64,000 nt of DNA from an uncultured Prevotella sp. (lineage in GTDB: Bacteria; Bacteroidota; Bacteroidia; Bacteroidales; Bacteroidaceae): positions 124,001 to 188,000 of the forward strand of contig CAJODK010000001.1 of assembly GCA_905233245.1 (NCBI GenBank), read 5' to 3'. This document shows, in pieces, positions 18,062 to 25,112 of the stretch. Under the pieces are notes generated by a model, which was not told the origin of the DNA, made no database searches, and worked only from the letters and a program-made list of their open reading frames with translations. The stretch's first letter is position 1. The number at the start of each line of letters is the position of its first letter. Position numbers and translations under genes: made by a program.

Positions 18062-18480
18062 TTATGCTTGAAGACATCTGCAAGATAAGGGTGAAATTCT
18101 CCGAGATAGATGCCATGCTCTGTGTATGGCACGGCAACTATGTCAAGTATTTCGAGGACGGTCGTGAGTCCTTCAATCGCCACTATCCTGGCATCGACTA
18201 TCAAACCATGCTGGAGCGCAGCACCCCCGCCCCCATATACGACATCCAGGTGAAGTGCCTCGCCCCACTCGGTCTCAATGACATCGCCGTTATCACCACG
18301 CGGTACGTACCCAAGCGCGGTGCCCGGCTCGACTTCCAGTACGAGATACGCCGCGAGAGCGATGGCGCCCTCTGTTGCACAGGCAGCACCACCCAGCTCT
18401 TCATCGACAAGGACGGCAATCAGCTCCTCGACCTCCCCGACTTCTACGTCAGGTGGAAGGAGCAGTATGGGGTGAAGTAA
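18058..18480 (+). CDS. Acyl-CoA thioesterase, 4HBT (hotdog) family
   Basis: 140 residues from GTG (4-bp overlap with the LolA-like gene); an ATG two codons later is equally possible. The hotdog-fold core is recognisable: KIRVKFSEIDAMLCVWHGNYVKYFEDGRE matches the 4HBT active-site helix, with Asp in SEIDAM and the conserved WHGNYVKYFE, then QVKCLAPLGLND and RLDFQYEIRRES strands. Such enzymes hydrolyse acyl-CoA or acyl-ACP thioesters in the cytoplasm. With the preceding two genes it resembles the accessory set of an aryl-polyene locus. It meets the minus-strand island 12 bp downstream. Confidence 0.82.
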   Translation: MIMLEDICKIRVKFSEIDAMLCVWHGNYVKYFEDGRESFNRHYPGIDYQTMLERSTPAPIYDIQVKCLAPLGLNDIAVITTRYVPKRGARLDFQYEIRRESDGALCCTGSTTQLFIDKDGNQLLDLPDFYVRWKEQYGVK

Positions 18481-18492
18481 AGTTACGCATTA

Positions 18493-18744
18493 TCATAGAA
18501 ATAGTCGATGTAATTCATTATGCTCTAACCAGTATTCATAGAACTTGAGATACGCCCATTCCCTGTCAGTTCTACTTGACTCCAGAAAGGCATAAAGAAT
18601 CTGTTTCTGGTATTTCCAATCCAAACCATCATACCTGCGTCTGATTTCCTCTCCACTGATAGAGACCTTCCCACTTCTCTTGTTCAGATAGTTCTTTATT
18701 ACCTGAGCTATTGGGGCATTATGTCCTCTTACGGTATAAGCCAT
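18493..18744 (-). CDS. Small protein of unknown function, last gene of the island operon
   Basis: Not recognised. 83 residues, soluble, rich in Tyr/Arg/Glu and mainly helical, without signal peptide. The motif GEEIRRRYDGLDWKYQKQIL could form a short helical bundle. It lies 12 bp downstream of the previous gene of a leftward operon (21055 to 18493) and ends 12 bp from the convergent thioesterase stop. Confidence 0.6.
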   Translation of the reverse strand: MAYTVRGHNAPIAQVIKNYLNKRSGKVSISGEEIRRRYDGLDWKYQKQILYAFLESSRTDREWAYLKFYEYWLEHNELHRLFL

Positions 18745-18756
18745 TTTTTACAATCT

Positions 18757-19332
18757 TTAGAAAATATCAAACTTCTCATATAGTTTACGCATAAACAGCT
18801 CCATCTGCTCCTTTATCGGAGTAGCGGAATCAGGGTCTATCTCGTAGTAGTAATGAACGGCTCCACTGAGGTCTGACTCCCTGTCCCATGTGCTAAACGG
18901 CGCATGCCAGAGGAAGCCATGCCTAAATACGGCGAAGTCCTGCGGGTACAGCATACCCTCCTTGATATCCTCGCTGCTGTACTCTACTATATCCCATCCG
19001 TGCCATCTCTGCCACTTCGCGAGCCATTCGGCATTCTCTTCAAAGAATCGGTGCATCTTCTCGCAGTATTCCGCCTCCACATAGACCAGTTTGTCGTGTG
19101 GTATATTGATTTTTCTTTCTTCAGAGAACAGGAACTCCTTATCCTTGCTGGGCACGACGTGCTTCTTCTTGGGTGCTTTCCGTCTCACATTCCTGCCTAT
19201 GTATTTACAGAGATAGTATATGGCTATGAACGGAGACGCTATGAGCAATCCCGTTCCCATAACGAGAAAATAGTGTACCTCCACCATCTTCTCCATCATT
19301 CTGTCGAGCCATATGAAGATTCTCTCTTTCAT
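18757..19332 (-). CDS. Membrane-anchored protein of unknown function
   Basis: Not recognised. 191 residues from the ATG at 19332, preferred because it gives a 4-bp ATGA overlap with the upstream stop (a longer form from 19344 exists). Two adjoining hydrophobic stretches near residues 15-45 (VHYFLVMGTGLLIASPFIAIYYL) are followed by a strongly basic KRRAPKKKH-like segment and a cytosolic domain with many Trp/Tyr (WLAKWQRWHGWDIVEY; VHYYYEIDP). Confidence 0.62.
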   Translation of the reverse strand: MKERIFIWLDRMMEKMVEVHYFLVMGTGLLIASPFIAIYYLCKYIGRNVRRKAPKKKHVVPSKDKEFLFSEERKINIPHDKLVYVEAEYCEKMHRFFEENAEWLAKWQRWHGWDIVEYSSEDIKEGMLYPQDFAVFRHGFLWHAPFSTWDRESDLSGAVHYYYEIDPDSATPIKEQMELFMRKLYEKFDIF

Positions 19333-20603
19333 TCCCCCTCCCATATTACCATACTACGCGGTATTGTGATACGCTTCGCCTGTGCACGCATCCCCCGCAC
19401 ATAATAGTTTGAGGCTATGCAGTCATGGAATTGCTGTATAAACGCCTCTTTTATTCTCGTGCATTTCTCGTTTATCGAGTTGCTGCACGGGTCCGTCAGA
19501 CTCCTTACGCTGTTGCTTATCTGGGGAGTAAATCCGCTATGCATCCTCTCATCGATGTCGTTATGCTTACTCTTCACAGCCCTGTATATTATCTCCAGTT
19601 CCCTCCTGTAGTCCGCCAGGTCCTTGAAGTATATACCCTCCTCATGGCGCAGGAAGAGTATGAATACGGCCTTCACTACAGGTTCCATCGCTATCACCCT
19701 GTTGTCGTAGTCATTAAGCGTTATGGTAAAGTCGCTGCCCACTGTTATCCTGCTCAGTTCGGGACAAGGCTTCACATACTGAGCTATGATAGCCTCACTG
19801 ATACCCTTCAGCCTTACGGCGTTCAGTTTCTCCTGTATCTCTTTCAGTATCTTCTTGCTCTCCTCGTCGAAATTATCATCAGCAGGTCCGTCGCTTTCTA
19901 TCGGCACCTCCTTGTGCGCACCCCTTCGCCATATCTTCTTAGTACCCAGTTCGGGCAGCATGTCCTCCAGCACCTCCCTTGGATGCTGCCTTGCCTCCGC
20001 TCCGTCAAAGGTGATATAGTCAAAAATATACCACATCTTCTTGCCCCCGAACAGAGACTTTGGCTGATTGTACCAGCAAAAAGCACTCTTCAGTTTGGGT
20101 CGATTTTCGGGATATACCATATAGTCCAGCAGGAAGTCACTCCTCAGTCCGTGCTTGTAGCCGTCATTATTGACAGTACTGTCGTCAGAGTTTGGCGAGT
20201 AGTAAGCCACCATCGCTTCTGCCATTTCCTTTGACACGCTGATGTCAGGCAGATACACAAATGTCAGTCCCCTGGTGGCCAGTAGCTCCCTTATCATGTC
20301 AATGTTTTCCTTGACGAATAGGTTTGCCTCCTCGTCGTAGTTGTTTTCCATGTAGAAAACCTCCGTATCCTCTGGGACAAAGGGTATGTTGAATATCGTC
20401 ACTGCACAATGCTCCAGATTATATACAGGCTTCCACACGTGCTCTTCTCCTAAATACTCCTTACACTGAGGAAACTTTCTGTAATAGTCATCCGCGTCAC
20501 CCACAGGTACAGGCTTCCTTACTTTACTGTGTATCCATTCCCTTGCGTAATGAAACACAATACCGTAAAGTATCACTGCCACTATGACTATAAGTATCGT
20601 CAT
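19329..20603 (-). CDS. Single-pass membrane protein with a Bacteroidota-specific C-terminal domain
   Basis: 424 residues. An N-terminal membrane helix (ILIVIVAVILYGIVFHY) is followed by a cytosolic region of about 250 residues of unknown fold and a C-terminal domain of about 130 residues (VKAVFILFLRHEEGIYFKDL; NSINEKCTRIKEAFIQQF; RITIPRSMVIWE). I recall this C-terminal pattern from uncharacterised Bacteroidales proteins, but know no function. It has 4-bp ATGA overlaps with both neighbours, so the operon makes its products in fixed proportion, as expected for a complex. It is the largest protein of the island. Confidence 0.68.
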   Translation of the reverse strand: MTILIVIVAVILYGIVFHYAREWIHSKVRKPVPVGDADDYYRKFPQCKEYLGEEHVWKPVYNLEHCAVTIFNIPFVPEDTEVFYMENNYDEEANLFVKENIDMIRELLATRGLTFVYLPDISVSKEMAEAMVAYYSPNSDDSTVNNDGYKHGLRSDFLLDYMVYPENRPKLKSAFCWYNQPKSLFGGKKMWYIFDYITFDGAEARQHPREVLEDMLPELGTKKIWRRGAHKEVPIESDGPADDNFDEESKKILKEIQEKLNAVRLKGISEAIIAQYVKPCPELSRITVGSDFTITLNDYDNRVIAMEPVVKAVFILFLRHEEGIYFKDLADYRRELEIIYRAVKSKHNDIDERMHSGFTPQISNSVRSLTDPCSNSINEKCTRIKEAFIQQFHDCIASNYYVRGMRAQAKRITIPRSMVIWEGE

Positions 20604-21055
20604 TCGTCAGGATTTACGAAACACGCTATCGAGCAAACCACATAACATGCGAAATCTACTATGAGAGTGATTATCGCCCCAAGCATATAGTACGACCCAG
20701 CAGCTTCACTTATCATCTCTATTGCCTTGGCACCAGCAGGTCCGTTTGGTATTCCAGCTATCAGCAGGGCATAGTCGTTGATGAAACTGTTGAGCAGTAT
20801 GATTGTCACTATTATCCCGATAAGTTTAGACCCCCTTGACAGATAGGACAGTCCGTACAATATTAGAGCAGCAAGGGTAAAAACAATACTGCCCGCAAAA
20901 CCCAATATGATTGAAAATGCAATGACATTCAGGAAACTAAGATTCTGGATCAAGTGTGCTAAGCCACCAAACGACAGAAGAGTGCATGCATTGACAAATA
21001 TGCATGCAACGATAGCGAGCACTACGGCTCCGATGATACGACCTACTTTTTTCAT
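20600..21055 (-). CDS. Four-helix membrane protein of unknown function
   Basis: 151 residues with four predicted membrane segments at about 8-30, 42-72, 80-103 and 122-146. The signal-like N-terminus (IIGAVVLAIVACIFVNAC) could be read as a lipobox, but the other helices and the lack of a mature soluble part argue for a polytopic protein. First gene of the tightly coupled operon; overlaps the 424-residue protein by 4 bp. A possible -7 element lies at 21085-21092. Confidence 0.62.
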   Translation of the reverse strand: MKKVGRIIGAVVLAIVACIFVNACTLLSFGGLAHLIQNLSFLNVIAFSIILGFAGSIVFTLAALILYGLSYLSRGSKLIGIIVTIILLNSFINDYALLIAGIPNGPAGAKAIEMISEAAGSYYMLGAIITLIVDFACYVVCSIACFVNPDE

Positions 21056-21084
21056 TTTAGTAACGTTTTAGAGTTTTTCTACTG

Positions 21085-21092
21085 CAAAGTTA
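21085..21092 (-). promoter_or_regulatory. Possible -7 element of the island operon
   Basis: TAACTTTG on the minus strand, 30 bp before the start at 21055. No TTTG at the expected -33 position, so it is only a candidate. Confidence 0.4.
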
Positions 21093-21153
21093 GAATAAAA
21101 CTCTCGCACTTCCGTCATTCCTGTTTTCCGCAAGCCTTGTGGAATTGCATTTT

Positions 21154-21444
21154 TTACCCTTTTTTCTTTGCAAAAATCAGCAGTATCAAAAAAGTTGCCA
21201 CAATGACATCCACCACGTTCCACATCACTCTCCCAAGAGCAATCTTCAGGAAAGGCTGAAACAGAAGAGTCAATGCCACGAAAGAATAACTTATCCCTAC
21301 CTTATTCAGTTTATAGTAATCATATGCAAGGTATGCAAACGACACCATAGCAATGAATCTCACCAACTGATAATACCCATAAGGCATTGGAGCTAAGCAC
21401 ACTAGCAGCAAAACTGCCATTATAATCAATAAACCTTTTTTCAT
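21154..21444 (-). CDS. Small membrane protein, probably DUF6804 family
   Basis: 96 residues from the ATG at 21444 (an in-frame ATG 18 bp earlier is possible). Three to four membrane helices with the motif MPYGYYQLVRFIAMVSFAYLAY and LFQPFLKIALGR, which I recall from DUF6804; function unknown. It is separated from the four-gene operon by about 100 bp that carries a possible promoter, so it may be expressed independently. Confidence 0.6.
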   Translation of the reverse strand: MKKGLLIIMAVLLLVCLAPMPYGYYQLVRFIAMVSFAYLAYDYYKLNKVGISYSFVALTLLFQPFLKIALGRVMWNVVDVIVATFLILLIFAKKKG

Positions 21445-21576
21445 TTCTATCGTTGTTAGCATTTAAATTTATGTAAACAATGGGATAATTGCAAAAATCG
21501 TTTCTTACTTCATAGACAAAAATGTCTGCAGCACACGTTTTTAATTTAGATTTTTTTCAAGTTTTAGTTACACCTG

Positions 21577-21584
21577 CAAAGATA
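21577..21584 (-). promoter_or_regulatory. Possible -7 element of the small membrane protein gene
   Basis: TATCTTTG on the minus strand; the -33 position is poor. It would give a leader of roughly 125 bases. Confidence 0.35.
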
Positions 21585-21771
21585 CGACTAAGTTTTGAAT
21601 AATGCAAGAAAATAAATAAAAAACTTGAAAAGAAACAAGAAACAAAAGAAACATTTGCTGGATTTTTATGTGGGCGCAAATTTGAGCTCACATCGCCAAG
21701 TCAGTAAAATGTCAACCATTATACAAAAAAACGTCAACCAAAATCAGGAAAAGGCAGAAAGTGTGTCTTTT

Positions 21772-21985
21772 GTGACTTTTGTGACTCGTGACTTCTCAAA
21801 ATTTAGCGTATTTGCATGAAAATGAGAGGATTTCGTAAAAGAAGAAGAGAGAAGAGGGGGATATATAATTTATTATATAGGGGGTAATAAGAGTTATTAT
21901 TAATAATATTATATATACTAGTATATAGTATAGTTAATGCGCGCGAGAGAGATAAAACAAGAAGTCACAAAGTCACAAAAGTCAC
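21772..21985. repeat. Inverted repeat of GTGACTTTT-type iterons with AT-rich core
   Basis: Left arm 21772-21796 and right arm 21960-21985 are inverted copies: each contains three GTGACTT units and they differ only in a short C versus TT junction. The 163-bp core has purine runs (GAAGAAGAGAGAAGAGGGGG), a near-perfect palindrome of TATATAAT with its complement, the palindrome TATACTAGTATA, and a GCGCGCG patch. This layout of iterons beside an AT-rich unwinding-like region resembles a replication or excision site of a mobile element, but no replication or recombination gene is nearby. Confidence 0.7.
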
Positions 21986-22157
21986 AATGTTAAAAACTAC
22001 TTGGCAAAATGAGCAGAAAAAGCACTGGAAAAGCACTATTTACCCCAAATATAGTTGCTTAGCAAGGGTCGCTGGAGCTAAGAGTTTTTCGGCTGTTGCT
22101 AAGGTTTCGGCAAGGGATGATGAGCACTCGCTATGAGATGTTAAATACCTCGCTTTC

Positions 22158-22189
22158 TTTGCGCACGTACGTATAAAGATGTACCTTTG
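22158..22189 (+). promoter_or_regulatory. Strong-looking promoter without an adjacent gene
   Basis: TTTG (22158-22161), 20 bp, TACCTTTG (22182-22189). Downstream comes a leader-like sequence with TTCTTTGACATATTG (22220-22234) but no gene until 22334, so it may add a long leader to the next operon or be a relic. Confidence 0.55.
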
Positions 22190-22281
22190 CAAGTAGAAAT
22201 TCCAGACGTGGGATTTGCGTTCTTTGACATATTGAAACAGGCTGATTTATGAAAACGAAAAGTGAAAAAATACTATAGAGT

Positions 22282-22312
22282 TTTGCAGTGTGGCATTATT
22301 TTTGTATCTTTG
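22282..22312 (+). promoter_or_regulatory. Promoter of the lipoprotein-ClpC-RecJ-RecQ operon
   Basis: TTTG (22282-22285), 19 bp, TATCTTTG (22305-22312), ideal spacing. The ATG follows at 22334, giving a leader of about 17 bases. Confidence 0.75.
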
Positions 22313-22333
22313 CAGGATATTTGAACCGACTGG

Positions 22334-23047
22334 ATGGTGAGAACGCCTGGATACATAATGACTATGGTGATGAGTGCCGCGATGGTGCTCTCGGTTGCCT
22401 GCTCTTCTTCGGAGGAGACTAACCTCTCGCCTGAGGAGATAGAGCAGCATACTTCGGCGAAGGCGCTGAGAGTGGGCGTGGTGCCCATAGAGGAGTGCCT
22501 GCCTGTCACGGTGGCACAGCATCTGGGACTACTGGACTCACTGCATGCTGACGTGCTGGTGAAGAGATACGATGCTCTGTCAGAGTGCAAGGCGGCGAAG
22601 GAGAAGGGCGAGATAGACGTGATGGTGGAGGACTCTACGATAGCATTCACTTTCCTCACATCGAAGAAGTCCAGAATACATCGCATCAGCCAACTGTCGG
22701 ACAAGGTGATAGCAGCGGACGGGGATGGATACTCCACGAAACTGGCGTATGAGGCAATAGACTCGCTGCTCAAGCAGAAGCGTCACGTGTTCGTCATCCG
22801 AGTGGAGGACCTGAGCGTGCGCACCCGAATGCTGATGACGGGCAACGTGGATGCAGCGCTGTTGCCTGAGCCGTGGGCCACGATGGCGAAGAAGGCGGGG
22901 GCGTATGAGGTCGAAGGTCAAAGGTCGAAGGTCAAAGGTCGAAGGGCTGAAGGGCTGAGTAAGAAATTTAGGGAGGCACTCAGGGTGGCGAGTGACTCGA
23001 TAGACAGATACGGTAAGGAAAATTATGCCTATACACTTGATAAATAA
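22334..23047 (+). CDS. Lipoprotein resembling ABC substrate-binding proteins (SsuA/NMT1 type)
   Basis: 237 residues with a lipoprotein signal peptide (lipobox LSVAC, then SSSEE). The mature part begins like a periplasmic binding protein (ALRVGVVPIEECLPVTVAQHLGLLDSL) and has the family's closing motif AALLPEPWATMAKKAGA near residue 175-190, as in SsuA/THI5-like proteins. It is short for the family and no permease or ATPase gene is near, so ligand transport is unproven. A heptamer array encodes residues of about 192-208 (Gly-Gln-Arg-Ser-Lys-Val-Lys-Gly). It overlaps the TPR gene by 23 bp. Confidence 0.7.
   Translation: MVRTPGYIMTMVMSAAMVLSVACSSSEETNLSPEEIEQHTSAKALRVGVVPIEECLPVTVAQHLGLLDSLHADVLVKRYDALSECKAAKEKGEIDVMVEDSTIAFTFLTSKKSRIHRISQLSDKVIAADGDGYSTKLAYEAIDSLLKQKRHVFVIRVEDLSVRTRMLMTGNVDAALLPEPWATMAKKAGAYEVEGQRSKVKGRRAEGLSKKFREALRVASDSIDRYGKENYAYTLDK
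22907..22956. repeat. Heptamer array inside the lipoprotein gene
   Basis: Units GAGGTCG, AAGGTCA, AAGGTCG, AAGGTCA, AAGGTCG, AAGGGCT, then AAGGGCT after one extra base. It produces a basic, low-complexity insertion. Confidence 0.9.
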
Positions 23048-25058
23048 CGGACAGATAAATGATGCGCTGAAGGCATTGCTGGTGCAGATAGCGAGACATC
23101 CGGATGAGAATTTCCTGGAGCGACTGAGCGCACTGGACAGGGAGTTTGACATGATGAAGGAATACTTCGTCAAGGGTGTCAACGACCCTAAGCGCAGCGA
23201 ACTGTACCGTACGATGAAAGGAAAACTGCTGAATCTGGCGTACGACGTGAAGGTGTGCGAAGACCTGAGGGAAATGCCGATGGTGAAGCCCTACATGAGC
23301 AAGGCGCGACAGCTGGACAGGTCGGTCACGGCTCTGCTCACTGCCCCACCCGACCTGGCATTCTACGCAGTGCTGGCATCATACCACTGGCGCCATGAGG
23401 ACGTGGAGGACTGGGTGAAGGCATATACCGGCGACGCTCCCATCACCTCGATGCACTACATACTGCTGGGGGCGCTGACGCTGAGCGCCATGCAGCACTT
23501 CTCCAAGCAGAAGGCGATATGCCTGGCACGTATATATAATGGTGCGAAGGAGGAGGAGATACGACAGAGGGCTTTCGTGGGTTGTCTGCTGTCGATGACG
23601 ATGGACAGGGACATGGAGTACAACAAGAAGCGCGCTGAGGTGCTTGAGGTACTCTACAGCAACGGCGAGGAGGCGACACGCAGCATGATAGAACTGCAGA
23701 TGCAGCTCATCAGATGCAAGCAGGCCAGCAATGACTCGCTGGTGATGAGCCACGATATCATGCCTGAGATAATGAAGAACCAGCCTTTCATCATCACCAA
23801 GAACGGCATAGTGGAGCGTGACGAGGACGGCAATGACACCTACGAGGATGCTGAGCAGCGCATAGAGGCGATGGAGAACAGCATCAGCAAGGTGCAGAAA
23901 CTGCATCAGCAGGGGGCTGACATATTCTTCTCGGGATTCAAGACGATGAAGCGCTACGCATTCTTCTACAAGACATCCAACTGGTTTGTGCCCTTCGACA
24001 TCAACCACCCTGACATCGCAGACGTGGTGGACAAACTGAAGGGAAGCAAATTTCTGGAGAGGGTACTGGAGAAAGGACCGTTCTGCAGTTCGGACAAGTA
24101 CTCCTTCGTATATATCCTGGCTGACACGATACCCACCGTCTCTGACAAGGTGCGCAACATGATGGAAGAGGGCGAGGTAGGACCCATCGGCATGACTGAT
24201 GACGCTGCCGAACTGAAGAGCCCTGCATACATACGCAGACAGTACCTGCAGGACCTGTTCCGATTCTACTCCATCAACACGCTGGGGCAAGCGCTGACCA
24301 ACCCCTTCAAGGATGCGGAGGACTTCGAGGCGTGGCTCATCTCGCTCGACCATGTCACTCCAAAACAACTGCAGGAGATGGGGCGCTACCTGATAAAGAA
24401 GAAATACCTCGGCACTCTGGAGGATGTCATCAACTGCTACCCCGACCAAGACTGCATCGAACTGGACTTCCTCTCTGGCGAACTGCTGCTCCGCGAGGAG
24501 GTGTACGGAGAAGCGGTGGACTACTACAACTCCTACCTGCAGGAGCACCCCAACCACGCTCCGTCGCTGCGAGGAATGGCGAAGGCGTACTACTCCAGCG
24601 GCGACTACGGCAAGGCGTCATTCTACTACGACGCACTGCGCACCCTGCAGCCCGACCGCATATCATACTCGCTCAACTACTCGATGGCGATGGCTAAGGA
24701 CGGAAAGGCCGGCGAAGTGCTCAACGAACTGTACAAACTGAACTTTGAGCATCCTGACAACCACGCTATCAGCAACACGCTGGGATGGGCTCTGCTGTAT
24801 GCCGAGAAGCCTGACAAGGCACTGGCGGTATATGAGAAGATACCTGAGGAGATAATCTCCAGCGACCTCTCCATATACCTGAACTACGTCTATGCACACC
24901 TGCTGACGAAATTCAGACTGCCAGAACTGAAAGTGAAGCATACCGACGGTTCTCCAAGCACAGAGACGCTCATAGAGGAGATGCATGCTGACGAGGAAAT
25001 GCTCAAGATGTATGGCATAGGAGAAGCGGAGATTACACTGATGGCACATTCTTTGTAA
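23025..25058 (+). CDS. TPR-repeat protein of unknown function
   Basis: 677 residues, no signal peptide, so cytoplasmic unless the start is wrong. The N-terminal about 450 residues are helical and not recognised. TPR-like repeats follow from about residue 485: EAVDYYNSYLQEHPNHAPSL, KASFYYDALRTLQP, and ALAVYEKIPEEI. It overlaps the lipoprotein gene and is separated from clpC only by eight heptamers, so it is probably made together with ClpC; a scaffold or adaptor role is possible but unsupported. Confidence 0.7.
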   Translation: MPIHLINNGQINDALKALLVQIARHPDENFLERLSALDREFDMMKEYFVKGVNDPKRSELYRTMKGKLLNLAYDVKVCEDLREMPMVKPYMSKARQLDRSVTALLTAPPDLAFYAVLASYHWRHEDVEDWVKAYTGDAPITSMHYILLGALTLSAMQHFSKQKAICLARIYNGAKEEEIRQRAFVGCLLSMTMDRDMEYNKKRAEVLEVLYSNGEEATRSMIELQMQLIRCKQASNDSLVMSHDIMPEIMKNQPFIITKNGIVERDEDGNDTYEDAEQRIEAMENSISKVQKLHQQGADIFFSGFKTMKRYAFFYKTSNWFVPFDINHPDIADVVDKLKGSKFLERVLEKGPFCSSDKYSFVYILADTIPTVSDKVRNMMEEGEVGPIGMTDDAAELKSPAYIRRQYLQDLFRFYSINTLGQALTNPFKDAEDFEAWLISLDHVTPKQLQEMGRYLIKKKYLGTLEDVINCYPDQDCIELDFLSGELLLREEVYGEAVDYYNSYLQEHPNHAPSLRGMAKAYYSSGDYGKASFYYDALRTLQPDRISYSLNYSMAMAKDGKAGEVLNELYKLNFEHPDNHAISNTLGWALLYAEKPDKALAVYEKIPEEIISSDLSIYLNYVYAHLLTKFRLPELKVKHTDGSPSTETLIEEMHADEEMLKMYGIGEAEITLMAHSL

Positions 25059-25112
25059 GGTCTAAGGTCAAAGGTCAAAAGTCTAAGGTCAAAAGACAAA
25101 AGTCAAAGGAAA
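25057..25112. repeat. Eight heptamers forming the whole spacer before clpC
   Basis: AAGGTCT, AAGGTCA, AAGGTCA, AAAGTCT, AAGGTCA, AAAGACA, AAAGTCA, AAGGAAA: 56 bp, running exactly from the stop codon (25056-25058) to the ATG at 25113. Confidence 0.95.

Larger units (their letters stand above)
21463..22333. other. Gene-free 870-bp stretch in the island
   Basis: No convincing gene. From left to right it holds a possible minus-strand -7 element (21577-21584), a 25/26-bp inverted repeat around an AT-rich core (21772-21985), two related segments containing TTGCTTAGCAAGGG (about 22052-22065) and GTTGCTAAGGTTTCGGCAAGGG-like sequence (about 22094-22116), and two plus-strand promoters (22158-22189 and 22282-22312). 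Base composition is clearly more AT-rich than in the flanking genes. Confidence 0.7.

Noticed and set aside
21625..21819. 64-codon plus-strand frame in the gene-free stretch
   Set aside because: It begins with TTG, has low-complexity Lys/Asn/Gln composition and runs through the left arm of the inverted repeat; no family resemblance or promoter.
18493..22333. Prophage or integrative element
   Set aside because: No integrase, transposase, relaxase or phage structural gene and no tRNA attachment site was seen; only the island context is unusual.
23379..24557. 392-codon minus-strand frame
   Set aside because: It is the antisense of the TPR gene; its composition (Val/Leu/His/Gln-rich, no domain) is that of a shadow frame and the sense gene has clear TPR motifs.
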